NCBI GenBank assembly: GCA_002427505.1
Contig: DIRJ01000016.1
Span: 1-48,151 of the forward strand
DNA length: 48,151 nt
Reading direction: 5' to 3'
Source of the DNA: Mageeibacillus sp. UBA5439
Lineage (GTDB): Bacteria; Bacillota; Clostridia; Saccharofermentanales; DTU023
Part shown: positions 28,180 through 35,233 of the stretch, piece after piece
Layout of the letters: each line of letters starts with the position of its first letter
Position numbering within the stretch: position 1 is the stretch's first letter
The notes under the pieces: generated by a model
Databases searched by the model: none
Told to the model about the DNA's origin: nothing
What the model saw: the letters and a program-made list of their open reading frames with translations, nothing else
Program-made: the position numbers and the translations under genes

Positions 28180-29820
28180 TTATTCTCCTTTACTATGCTT
28201 CAGCGCACTTTCCAGGAATGCACGAAATAAGCTGTGCGGTCTGGTCGGTCTTGATGTGAATTCCGGATGGAAGATCGTGCCGACATAGAAGGGGTGATCC
28301 GGCAATTCCACTGCCGCGACTCTCCCCGATTCACTGTTGATGCAACTCATCCTGAGGCCGGTTGCAGCCAGAGGAGTCATATAAGCCGGATTTAACTCAC
28401 GGCGATGGTGGTGTCTTTCCGAAGCCCGGTCACAGCCGTAGACGGCATGCAGTAAACTGCCCTTTTCAATATCAAAATCAAAAGCTCCGCTTACCATGGG
28501 TAAGTCAGCAAAATTAAGCTCATTGAGACAGACACGATGTTCCTCCGTCAGATTGTCGAAAAAGAAAATATCCTGACAGTTTGTTTCTGCCTCATCGGTA
28601 TGCGCATCGGTCAGACCGGCCAGATGGCGTGCGATCTCCACTACACCCATCTGCATACCAAGACCGATACCAAAGAAAGGAATCTTTTCTTCTCTGGCAT
28701 ATTGGGCAGCCCGGATCATGCCTTCCATGCCGCGTGGTCCGAAACCTCCGGGAATAATAATGCCTGCAGGACCGCCCAGGCGCCGGGCAACTTCTTCATC
28801 GGAAACGCCCTCGAGCAGCTGGCTCTCCACCCAGTTAATTTTCACTTCCAGTCCCAGACCGACAGCAGAATGCTCCATAGCTTCCAGCACACTGTAGTAG
28901 GCATCATGCAGTTCTGTATATTTCCCCACCAAAGATATCTTAATCGGCAGACGCTTGGCACGGGTCATTTCAAGCAACTTGATCCAATCATCCAGCTCCG
29001 GCTCAACACCCTGGGCAATCTGTAAGCGTTCACAAACAACGTTAGCCAGTCCCTCTTCTTCCAAAACCAGAGGCAGCTCATACACAGAAGCGCAGTCGAT
29101 ATTTTGAATCACAGAGTCATAACGGACATTGCAAAAACGCGCCAGTTTATTACGAATCTCCGCTGTCATCACCTTCTCGGTCCGGCAAACCAGAATGTCA
29201 GGCTGGATCCCGTAGGAGAGCAATTCTTTTACACTATGCTGGGTGGGCTTGGTCTTGATCTCTCCGGGTTTTTTCAAATATGGTAACAGTGTGACATGAA
29301 TGAAGAGACAATTTTCGCGTCCTACATCATAGGAAACCTGACGGATTGCTTCCAAAAAGGGCTGACCTTCCACGTCGCCGACGGTACCGCCTATTTCGGA
29401 AATGACAACGTCTACATCATCTACCGCACCGACCTTATAGATATGATCCTTGATTTCATCAATAACATGAGGCACAACCTGTACGGTGCCGCCGCCATAT
29501 TCGCCGGCGCGTTCACGGCTGATGACATTGAGATAGACCTGACCGGAAGTAATATCACTTTCCGCTGTCAGATTAACATCGGTAAAGCGTTCGTAATGAC
29601 CGATATCAAGATCATTCTCTGCTCCATCTTCAGTTATAAATATTTCACCGTGCTGGGTCGGACTCATTAATGAAGGGTCAACGTTGATATAGGGGTCCAG
29701 TTTCTGGTTGCGGATATTCAGCCCCCTTGCTTTGAGCAAACGTCCCAAAGCTGCAGCCGTAATTCCCTTCCCCAATCCTGAAACGACTCCACCTGTTACG
29801 AAAATATACTTTGTCTTCAT
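28180..29820 (-). CDS. pyrG: CTP synthase with a glutaminase domain lacking the catalytic cysteine
   Basis: CTP synthase aminates UTP. The N-terminal synthetase half looks intact: VSGLGKGITAAALG, QKLDPYINVDP, QHGEIFITEDGAE and EIGGTVGDVEGQPF. The C-terminal glutaminase half does not. The nucleophile elbow reads GIGLGMQ, with glycine at residue 386 (codon GGT, 28665-28663), where family members have GICLGMQ. The conserved GGT[ML]RLG stretch is missing, and the ERHRHRYE block reads ERHHHRRE. The His and Glu of the triad remain (HPEF, 518-521). The reading frame is unbroken at 546 residues. I expect ammonia-dependent, not glutamine-dependent, activity. A glutaminase gene lies just upstream. Confidence 0.93.
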   Translation of the reverse strand: MKTKYIFVTGGVVSGLGKGITAAALGRLLKARGLNIRNQKLDPYINVDPSLMSPTQHGEIFITEDGAENDLDIGHYERFTDVNLTAESDITSGQVYLNVISRERAGEYGGGTVQVVPHVIDEIKDHIYKVGAVDDVDVVISEIGGTVGDVEGQPFLEAIRQVSYDVGRENCLFIHVTLLPYLKKPGEIKTKPTQHSVKELLSYGIQPDILVCRTEKVMTAEIRNKLARFCNVRYDSVIQNIDCASVYELPLVLEEEGLANVVCERLQIAQGVEPELDDWIKLLEMTRAKRLPIKISLVGKYTELHDAYYSVLEAMEHSAVGLGLEVKINWVESQLLEGVSDEEVARRLGGPAGIIIPGGFGPRGMEGMIRAAQYAREEKIPFFGIGLGMQMGVVEIARHLAGLTDAHTDEAETNCQDIFFFDNLTEEHRVCLNELNFADLPMVSGAFDFDIEKGSLLHAVYGCDRASERHHHRRELNPAYMTPLAATGLRMSCINSESGRVAAVELPDHPFYVGTIFHPEFTSRPTRPHSLFRAFLESALKHSKGE

Positions 29821-29872
29821 TAAATTCTGCCTCTCCTCAACATAAATTCTAAATTACTTGCTGCTTAAATCT

Positions 29873-29932
29873 TTAAAAACAAGGTCTGCCAGCTTTATAT
29901 AATTCTGAACAAATTAACAAACTTTCAGTCAT
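29873..29932 (-). CDS. possible 19-codon leader peptide ahead of pyrG
   Basis: A short frame begins at ATG 29932 with GGAGGTG 6 bases upstream and ends at TAA, 52 bases before pyrG. Its product would read MTESLLICSELYKAGRPCF. The doubt is that its start overlaps the -10 of a near-consensus promoter, so transcripts from that promoter would lack the ribosome site. Only readthrough RNA from glsA could express it. It may be a coincidence. Confidence 0.25.
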   Translation of the reverse strand: MTESLLICSELYKAGRPCF

Positions 29933-29959
29933 TGTATTCACCTCCGTGCGAGGTGTCAA
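29931..29959 (-). promoter_or_regulatory. pyrG-guaB promoter with an inverted repeat in its spacer
   Basis: On the minus strand TTGACA (29959-29954), a 17-base spacer and TACAAT (29936-29931) match the sigma-A consensus at 11 of 12 positions. The spacer and flanks hold the inverted repeat CACCTC-N5-GAGGTG (29955-29939), which begins just after the glsA stop. The repeat could be a repressor operator, or in readthrough RNA a hairpin that hides GGAGGTG. Confidence 0.65.
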
Positions 29960-29960
29960 T

Positions 29961-30893
29961 TTATTCATTCCAGGCAAAAGTATGCCAGTCTAATTTTTCC
30001 GACAGCTCGCCCAACAGCTCAATTGCGCCAATACTGTTACCATAAATATCCAGCGAAGGACCGTAGGCTCCAATGCCGAAACGCTGATGTGCAGCTGCCA
30101 GGATACCTCCGCCGACACCGCTCTTGGCCGGGAGGCCGATCCGAACCGCAAATTCACCGGTACCATTATAAAGTCCGCAGGTAAAGAGCAGCGTCAGGGT
30201 AATCTTAACAGCTTCAGCATCTACCTTCTGCTCGCCTGTCAGCGGATCATAGCCGCCGTTAGCCAAAATTACAGCAAAGCGCGACAATTCTCTGGCTGTC
30301 ATTTCCACCGCACAGCCACGTGTATAGAACCAGAGCGATTCATCCAGTCTGTTTGTTAGCAAATGCAGGCGTTTCAGTTCCCAGGCCAGGGCATGGTTGC
30401 GTTCGCTGTGATTTAATTCCGAAACAAAAACGGCCTCATTTACCTTGAGACCGTCGCTGGCACAGAGGCCGCTGATATATTCGAGAAAGTGATCAAAGTC
30501 TATCAGCTGAGAAATCATGGAAGCAATGACGATCGCTCCGGCATTAATCAGGGGGTTACTGGGCTTGTTGGAAAAATCTGACAAGGTCGTCATTTCCATG
30601 AAAGACGCTCCGGAGGGTTCCATGCCCACTTTTTCAAAAACCTGGTCGGGACCCAGATGTTCCAGAGCGTAGAGCAAGGCGAAAACCTTGACGATACTCT
30701 GTATGGTGAAAGGCTGTTCCGTATCACCGCTGGCGTAGATATGACCTTCCAGGTCGGTCAGTACGATACCGAGCTGTTCCGCCGGGGCCTTTTTCAGTTC
30801 GGGAATATAATCTGCCACCTTGCCCTGCGAGAGGACGGTCCGGGCCTCTGCAACACTATGATCCAGCAGCAGCTGAAACTCTTCTTTGCTCAT
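29961..30893 (-). CDS. glsA: glutaminase (serine-dependent, GlsA type)
   Basis: This enzyme hydrolyses glutamine to glutamate and ammonia. It belongs to the beta-lactamase-like glutaminase family. The SxxK pair is Ser66 and Lys69 in FTIQSIVKVF; the family more often has QSISK, but both catalytic residues are kept. SNPLINAGAI and AKSGVGGGI are also intact. Length 310 is normal. It follows gltX by 20 bases and lies 140 bases before the CTP synthase gene. Because that CTP synthase has lost its own glutaminase nucleophile, this enzyme is a candidate local ammonia source; this is inference. Confidence 0.93.
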   Translation of the reverse strand: MSKEEFQLLLDHSVAEARTVLSQGKVADYIPELKKAPAEQLGIVLTDLEGHIYASGDTEQPFTIQSIVKVFALLYALEHLGPDQVFEKVGMEPSGASFMEMTTLSDFSNKPSNPLINAGAIVIASMISQLIDFDHFLEYISGLCASDGLKVNEAVFVSELNHSERNHALAWELKRLHLLTNRLDESLWFYTRGCAVEMTARELSRFAVILANGGYDPLTGEQKVDAEAVKITLTLLFTCGLYNGTGEFAVRIGLPAKSGVGGGILAAAHQRFGIGAYGPSLDIYGNSIGAIELLGELSEKLDWHTFAWNE

Positions 30894-30913
30894 AGTCCCC
30901 TGCTCCTTTTTTG

Positions 30914-32605
30914 TTACAATTCGCTGAAAATTGAAATCATTTTTTCCACCCGCAATCTCATTTCTTCCTCGCCGATAAACTGAATCATGCTGTGCAGGTC
31001 AGGAGTGTTCAGCTCATGGGTAATGGCGAAGCGGATATAAGATGAAACGTGGACGATCGAGCCATTGTATTGTTCAGGGTTTTTCTTATACTCCTTAGGT
31101 TTCGCAGCATAATTGAATTGTACAGCAATCTGCCGCACCTTGCTGAACCAGGTGCTGTTGTCATCGCTGTGCTCGTAGCTCTGTAAGTAAGCTTGGAGAA
31201 TGCTGATAACGTCGTCTTTGTGCTCAACAAAATCCTCCGGCAGCGTGGGCGTGCGTCCGCTGAAGGACCTGTCATAAAGGTAGGGGTAATTTTCGTAGAT
31301 ATCACTCCACTTGGCGACGTCGAGACGTCCCTCGTGCCAGATGGTAATAGAATGTTCAAAGTCTGCCCTGTGTTCCTGCAGCCAGTTGCGCATCAGCTGG
31401 CGGCTGTCACGATTCTCATCCGTGTCCAGATCAGCCTGCAGCCATTCGCTGTAAGCTGCGATGATGTCCGCTTCACTCATACTGCCAACATATTTTTTGG
31501 CGATATTTCCCAGTTTGTCGAAATCAAAAAGTGCGCCTGAGACGCTTGTCTTATAAATATCAAAAGGAAAGTCCCCGATATCAGCGTCAGGGTAATCGCG
31601 GCGCCAATCCTCGTAATTCGAGTTGGCTATATTCATCAGATAATCTTTTACCGCCGGCAGCGGGTAACCGACTTCAATGTAATAGCTGGCTTTGGCCTCA
31701 GGATCCAGCCGCTTGCTCAGTTTACGACGAGAGTTGCCGTCCTGCTTCAGAATGGGACTGAGATGAATGAACTCCGGCAGATCGAAGCCCTGTATCTCAA
31801 AAAGCTCAACATGTATCGGCAGTGAAGATACCCATTCATCAGCACGAATTACATGTGAGGTGCGCATGAGGTGATCATCCACAGAATGAGCAAAGTGATA
31901 AGTCGGCAGTCCGTCAGCCTTGATGATAACGATATCCTGATTGTTCACCGGCATCTCCAGCTCACCGCGCAGGCCGTCAGTAAAAACCCGCGTTTGTTCA
32001 TGACTGCCGCGTGAACGCAGGCGAATAATATAATCATCGCCTCTTTTGATGCGGGCAATCTGTTCTTCACTGGACAGTTGGCGGCAGCGGGCATCAGATT
32101 CTGCGTAACCCATGACAGGACTCTTGGTTTCCATTTGGCGCTGCCGCATCTCTTCCAGATCTTCGGGGCTGCAGAAACAGGGATAGGCGTCACCACGGGC
32201 GACAAGTTCTTTGGCAAAAGCCTCATAGATTTCCTTACGCTGCGACTGAAAATAAGGGCCGTATTCACCCTTGGAGCTGGCTGAAGAAGTAGCACCCTCA
32301 TCTACTTTTATATTAAACAGAGCAAAACTGCTGATGATTTCTTCGACGGCACCCGGCACGGATCGCTTCTGATCGGTATCTTCGATGCGCAGAAGAAATA
32401 CTCCGTCGTTATGATCGGCGAACAGACGATTAATTAAGGCCGTATAAATAGCTCCTATATGTAGAAAACCGGTCGGACTGGGCGCAAAACGCACGCAGCA
32501 TTGCTGTTTTCCTTTCGCATCCAGCCGCAGCGGATACAGTTTCTCGTATTCAGAAGTACTTCTTGTGACTTTCGGAAAAATTAACTCAGCAAGCTCTCTG
32601 CTCAT
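30914..32605 (-). CDS. gltX: glutamate--tRNA ligase (long clostridial form)
   Basis: This class I synthetase charges tRNA-Glu. The HIGH-type motif is RFAPSPTGFLHIG (near 39-51) and the KMSKS-type motif is KLSKR (near 293). An N-terminal extension of about 35 residues (SRELAELIFPKVTRS) and a total of 563 residues are longer than the common 480-500. From memory, this form occurs in other Clostridia, sometimes beside a standard GltX. It has an AGGAGG ribosome site and is the first gene of a gltX-glsA transcript. Whether it is discriminating for tRNA-Glu or also charges tRNA-Gln cannot be read by eye. Confidence 0.9.
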   Translation of the reverse strand: MSRELAELIFPKVTRSTSEYEKLYPLRLDAKGKQQCCVRFAPSPTGFLHIGAIYTALINRLFADHNDGVFLLRIEDTDQKRSVPGAVEEIISSFALFNIKVDEGATSSASSKGEYGPYFQSQRKEIYEAFAKELVARGDAYPCFCSPEDLEEMRQRQMETKSPVMGYAESDARCRQLSSEEQIARIKRGDDYIIRLRSRGSHEQTRVFTDGLRGELEMPVNNQDIVIIKADGLPTYHFAHSVDDHLMRTSHVIRADEWVSSLPIHVELFEIQGFDLPEFIHLSPILKQDGNSRRKLSKRLDPEAKASYYIEVGYPLPAVKDYLMNIANSNYEDWRRDYPDADIGDFPFDIYKTSVSGALFDFDKLGNIAKKYVGSMSEADIIAAYSEWLQADLDTDENRDSRQLMRNWLQEHRADFEHSITIWHEGRLDVAKWSDIYENYPYLYDRSFSGRTPTLPEDFVEHKDDVISILQAYLQSYEHSDDNSTWFSKVRQIAVQFNYAAKPKEYKKNPEQYNGSIVHVSSYIRFAITHELNTPDLHSMIQFIGEEEMRLRVEKMISIFSEL

Positions 32606-32701
32606 TCTTACCTCCTGTATATATAGAAAACCCTCGTATTTGTTCCTTTAATATCATAACCAATAATCGCTGCAAGTGTAATGTGTTTTTTCTTAAAGCA
32701 T

Positions 32702-32737
32702 AAAAAAAGGAACCTCCGGCTGGCGAAGGTTCCTTAA
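32702..32737 (-). terminator. intrinsic terminator of the zinc-ribbon gene
   Basis: On the minus strand AAGGAACCT pairs with AGGTTCCTT and is followed by seven T. It begins 17 bases after the stop of the zinc-ribbon gene, separating it from gltX. Confidence 0.88.
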
Positions 32738-32754
32738 GACGTAAAACATCAGTC

Positions 32755-33033
32755 TTAGCGATTTCTGGGTCTGTAGCAATCTCTGCAGTATACCGGTCTG
32801 TTATCGCTGGGTTTGAAAGGTACTTCTGTCTCTTTTCCACATTCGGCACATACGGCGGGATACATGGTACGGGGGCCACGGTTGCTCCCTCTGTCGCGTT
32901 TTCTTGCCTGGCGGCAGCTCTGACAGCGAACCGGCTCGTTTTCAAAGCCTTTTTCGCGGTAGAATTCCTGCTCTGCCTCTGTGAACACAAAATCAGCGCC
33001 ACAGTCTTTGCATGTAATTGTTTTGTCTGCCAT
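32755..33033 (-). CDS. small zinc-ribbon protein
   Basis: This 92-residue protein has two cysteine-pair knuckles in its N-terminal half (CKDCGADF and CQSCRQARK) and two in its C-terminal half (CAECGKETEVPF and YCRDCYRPR). It fits a family of tandem zinc-ribbon proteins common in Clostridia and related phyla, with no known biochemical role. The basic linker RKRDRGSNRG and the C-terminal RPRNR suggest nucleic acid or ribosome contact, which is inference. It is a single-gene unit with its own promoter and terminator. A longer frame across the same bases in another phase is a shadow. Confidence 0.85.
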   Translation of the reverse strand: MADKTITCKDCGADFVFTEAEQEFYREKGFENEPVRCQSCRQARKRDRGSNRGPRTMYPAVCAECGKETEVPFKPSDNRPVYCRDCYRPRNR

Positions 33034-33117
33034 TTTTTCTTGGACCTCTTTCGTTTCTTCCGAAACATTGGTATTTCTTAGAAATCGACGTTTTACTGCA
33101 GATTCACTAAGGACTAA

Positions 33118-33146
33118 ATATTAGCATAAGAATAATTAATCAACAA
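33118..33146 (-). promoter_or_regulatory. promoter of the zinc-ribbon gene
   Basis: On the minus strand TTGTTG (33146-33141), a 17-base spacer and TAATAT (33123-33118) lie about 85 bases before the start codon. Confidence 0.45.
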
Positions 33147-33189
33147 GCATAACATCGGCAGTCCAGTAGCTGTGTATACAGTGTTAGCG

Positions 33190-33195
33190 TATAAT
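33190..33195 (+). promoter_or_regulatory. candidate -10 of the kinase-like/HPRT-like pair
   Basis: A perfect TATAAT lies 35 bases before the start codon. The region 16-18 bases upstream has only a weak -35 match. Confidence 0.4.
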
Positions 33196-33230
33196 ATATA
33201 GAAATATCCAGCTGGGGTCGGGAGGAAATT

Positions 33231-34229
33231 ATGCCAGTTATAACGATCAGCTATCAGCGGGGTGCCTTTGGTCAGGAAATAGCCCGTCGCCTGGCCTTGA
33301 AGCTTGGTCTGCCCCTCTTCGACCGTAATGAAGCTATGAACTACTTTTTGGCGGACGTGGCCGATCCCAACGATATCAGAATGTTAAACGAAAGTCCTAA
33401 ATATTTTCTGAAAGAATGTGCGGAAGGTATTACTTTCCGTGATCTTCTGTCTGAACGCCTGGCCAGCTTTGCCGACAAGAACAACGCAGTTATGCTGGGC
33501 TTTTCCGGGCATCTGCTGCTGGGCAATCATCCTCATGCCCTGCACTTTTACATTACTGCTCCCGTACACGTCAGAGAGCAGCGTTTCCAGTCCGAACGGA
33601 AAGGGATGTCGCTGGAGGAGGTCCGGGAAAGGCTGATCCGTTCTGATCGAAAATCCCGCCGCTACTCACTCGTGCTTTATGGAGCGGAAGAGACGGACCC
33701 CTTTCATTATCATGTAACGCTCAACACTGGCAGAATCTCTGTTGACGCTGCTGTCAAGCTGATAGCAGAGGTATACAAAGACCATATGGCCCGCGAATTT
33801 CTTTACAATTCTGCAGAGGAAGCCAAAAGAGTACAGCACAGAGAAGAGTTCAGCACGATTATGAAGGATCCCTCTGAAATCCCCTTTGCCCAGGTATTGG
33901 ATATGTATAATATTCGCTGGATATATGAGCCGAAGACTTTCCCCCTTGAATGGGATGAGAATGGCAAGGTAAGTCTGGCTTTTTCTCCCGACTTCTATCT
34001 TCCGGATTACAATCTCTATCTGGAACTGACTGTGATGAATCAGCACTATACGGGGTTAAAAAAGAAAAAAGCGCGTCTGCTCAATGAGCTTTATCCGGGT
34101 ACAAAAATTGAAATGGTCTACCGCCGGGATTACGATCATCTGCTGCGCAGCCTCAGCACCGCCGGCGAAATGTTAAGCGACAACGGCCTCTCCTGCCACA
34201 CTGATAATGAAGAAATCGAGGAGTATTGA
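33231..34229 (+). CDS. cytidylate kinase-like protein with a nuclease-like C-terminal domain
   Basis: The first 190 residues or so resemble cytidylate kinase-like P-loop proteins: ITISYQRGAFGQEIARRLALKLGLPLFDR. The nucleotide loop is altered: GAFGQ stands where the family has GSGG[RK], so the basic residue is lost. The C-terminal part (about 215-315) has the layout of a restriction-endonuclease-like fold, with YEPKTFPLEWD, FSPDFYLPDYNLYLELT and then KKKKARLLNELYPG. The usual catalytic ExK appears as ELT; from memory, related proteins read ELTTMKQ here. The stop is 2 bases before the next gene, so the two proteins probably work together. No function is assigned. Both active sites look weakened or changed. 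Confidence 0.8.
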   Translation: MPVITISYQRGAFGQEIARRLALKLGLPLFDRNEAMNYFLADVADPNDIRMLNESPKYFLKECAEGITFRDLLSERLASFADKNNAVMLGFSGHLLLGNHPHALHFYITAPVHVREQRFQSERKGMSLEEVRERLIRSDRKSRRYSLVLYGAEETDPFHYHVTLNTGRISVDAAVKLIAEVYKDHMAREFLYNSAEEAKRVQHREEFSTIMKDPSEIPFAQVLDMYNIRWIYEPKTFPLEWDENGKVSLAFSPDFYLPDYNLYLELTVMNQHYTGLKKKKARLLNELYPGTKIEMVYRRDYDHLLRSLSTAGEMLSDNGLSCHTDNEEIEEY

Positions 34230-34231
34230 CA

Positions 34232-34783
34232 ATGGGCCGCCGCATCCCGACAGCAGAAGAATATGAGCAGCAGATCCGCTACACCAGAGACGAGATTAAG
34301 GCCAGATTATGCTCCCTGGGTCAGGAAATAGACCGCGATTTTCCGGATGGAGTTATTCTGCTGGTTTATCTGCGGGCAGCCGCTATGTTTGGCTGTGATC
34401 TCTTACGCAAAATTACGGTAGACGCGGACATTGACTTCCTCAGCATTGGCCGCTACCAGGTGGATAAAAATGAGTCGCCGCAGCTCTTTCTGCGTCAGGA
34501 TGCTAGCGTAAATCTTTTCCAGCAGAATGTTTTGCTATGTACTGATATTGTGCGCAGCGGCTTCACCATGCACTTCCTGCTGCAACAGCTGCAGGCGAAG
34601 AAACCCCGTTCCCTGCAGATTTGTACGCTCCTCCACAATGAGGATCAGCAGCTGCTGCCTCTGCCTCTGGCTTACATCGGTTTTAACACATCTTATGCTT
34701 CTTTATGTGGTTACGGCATGCACTTCAGAGGACAGGGAAGGCAGTTCCCGGATATTGTCGAGTTGATCAGAGAAGACCCCTGA
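34232..34783 (+). CDS. hypoxanthine phosphoribosyltransferase-fold protein, probably catalytically inactive
   Basis: The protein aligns by eye along the whole length of HPRT, from the N-terminal helix to the GYGxxF block. The PRPP loop, normally VEDIIDTG or VEDIIDSG, reads CTDIVRSG. The catalytic aspartate is therefore arginine and the first acidic residue is threonine. The LKGA loop reads YLRAA, and the later GYGLDY reads GYGMHF, losing another metal-binding aspartate. A binding or regulatory role is more likely than salvage. ATG 34232 follows GAGGAG by 8 bases; an in-frame TTG at 34226 is less likely. It is the second gene of a two-gene unit. Confidence 0.82.
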   Translation: MGRRIPTAEEYEQQIRYTRDEIKARLCSLGQEIDRDFPDGVILLVYLRAAAMFGCDLLRKITVDADIDFLSIGRYQVDKNESPQLFLRQDASVNLFQQNVLLCTDIVRSGFTMHFLLQQLQAKKPRSLQICTLLHNEDQQLLPLPLAYIGFNTSYASLCGYGMHFRGQGRQFPDIVELIREDP

Positions 34784-34803
34784 ATGTAGAACTTTTTTTG
34801 GGC

Positions 34804-34827
34804 AAAAAAGGGGGCTCCAGCGAACCC
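34804..34827 (-). terminator. terminator of the structured RNA
   Basis: On the minus strand GGGTTC-GCTG-GAGCCC forms a 6-bp hairpin with a 4-base loop, followed by CC and six T. Its right arm overlaps the 3' strand of the closing helix, so the hairpin and closing helix exclude each other. Confidence 0.7.
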
Positions 34828-35095
34828 ATAATTTCTTTTATCTTTACTCACTAGCTGTTTATCGACCTTTTGTTATTCTTAGCACCTAACTTTTTTAAGA
34901 GTTTTGTGCCAGAACTTTCGTCACTTGATTTATTCTGCTTTGTTTCCGGAAGCTCTCACTTCCTTCTGTTTCTTTTCAGTAGTTTTCAATTACTGAAAAT
35001 GCAGATCTAACTATGTGACGACAGTCTTACCGTGATTTGCACCGCCGGTAGCTAGTTTTCAAGATACTGTCCATTGCTGGTATTCCCTGGAGCCT
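34804..35095 (-). ncRNA. standalone structured non-coding RNA, class unassigned
   Basis: A transcript of about 292 nt is predicted in the largest gene-free gap. The promoter start point falls right at GGCTCCAG (35094-35087), which pairs with CTGGAGCC (34820-34813) near the 3' end. The helix continues inward for about 7 more pairs with one mismatch and one bulge. A perfect 9-bp hairpin is at 34999-34973. Two further helices interleave: GACAGT (35071-35066) with ACTGTC (35025-35020), and CTAGCTA (35055-35049) with TAGTTAG (35013-35007). Together they form a pseudoknot. I find no SRP, RNase P, tmRNA or riboswitch core motif, and no frame with a ribosome site. Confidence 0.7.
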
Positions 35096-35101
35096 GACTA
35101 A

Positions 35102-35131
35102 AGTATATAACGGATCAGGAAATTTCGTCAA
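35102..35131 (-). promoter_or_regulatory. promoter of the structured RNA
   Basis: On the minus strand TTGACG (35131-35126), an 18-base spacer and TATACT (35107-35102) predict a start at 35095 or 35094. No gene follows except the RNA. Confidence 0.65.
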
Positions 35132-35233
35132 GCAGTTTCTGTAACATTAATCACGATTATGAATAATTATGAGAAGCTGTGAGGGGCAGCTAAGTCCTTC
35201 TTCTCTGTCTAAAATACAATTAGTCTACAGATA

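Noticed and set aside
29961..30893. glsA as an inactive glutaminase because QSIVK differs from QSISK
   Set aside because: The catalytic Ser66 and Lys69 of SxxK are both kept, and the later KSGVGGG block is intact.
32586..33068. 160-codon frame overlapping the zinc-ribbon gene
   Set aside because: The other phase gives clear CxxC zinc motifs, a ribosome site and a terminator after its stop; this frame is a shadow.
34861..35095. SRP RNA, RNase P RNA, tmRNA or 6S RNA as identity of the structured transcript
   Set aside because: The SRP helix 8 core (GGAAGCAGC context), RNase P core blocks and the tmRNA T-arm end are absent, and 292 nt is too long for 6S. CCGGAAACAAAGCAG at 34963-34949 only resembles the SRP core.
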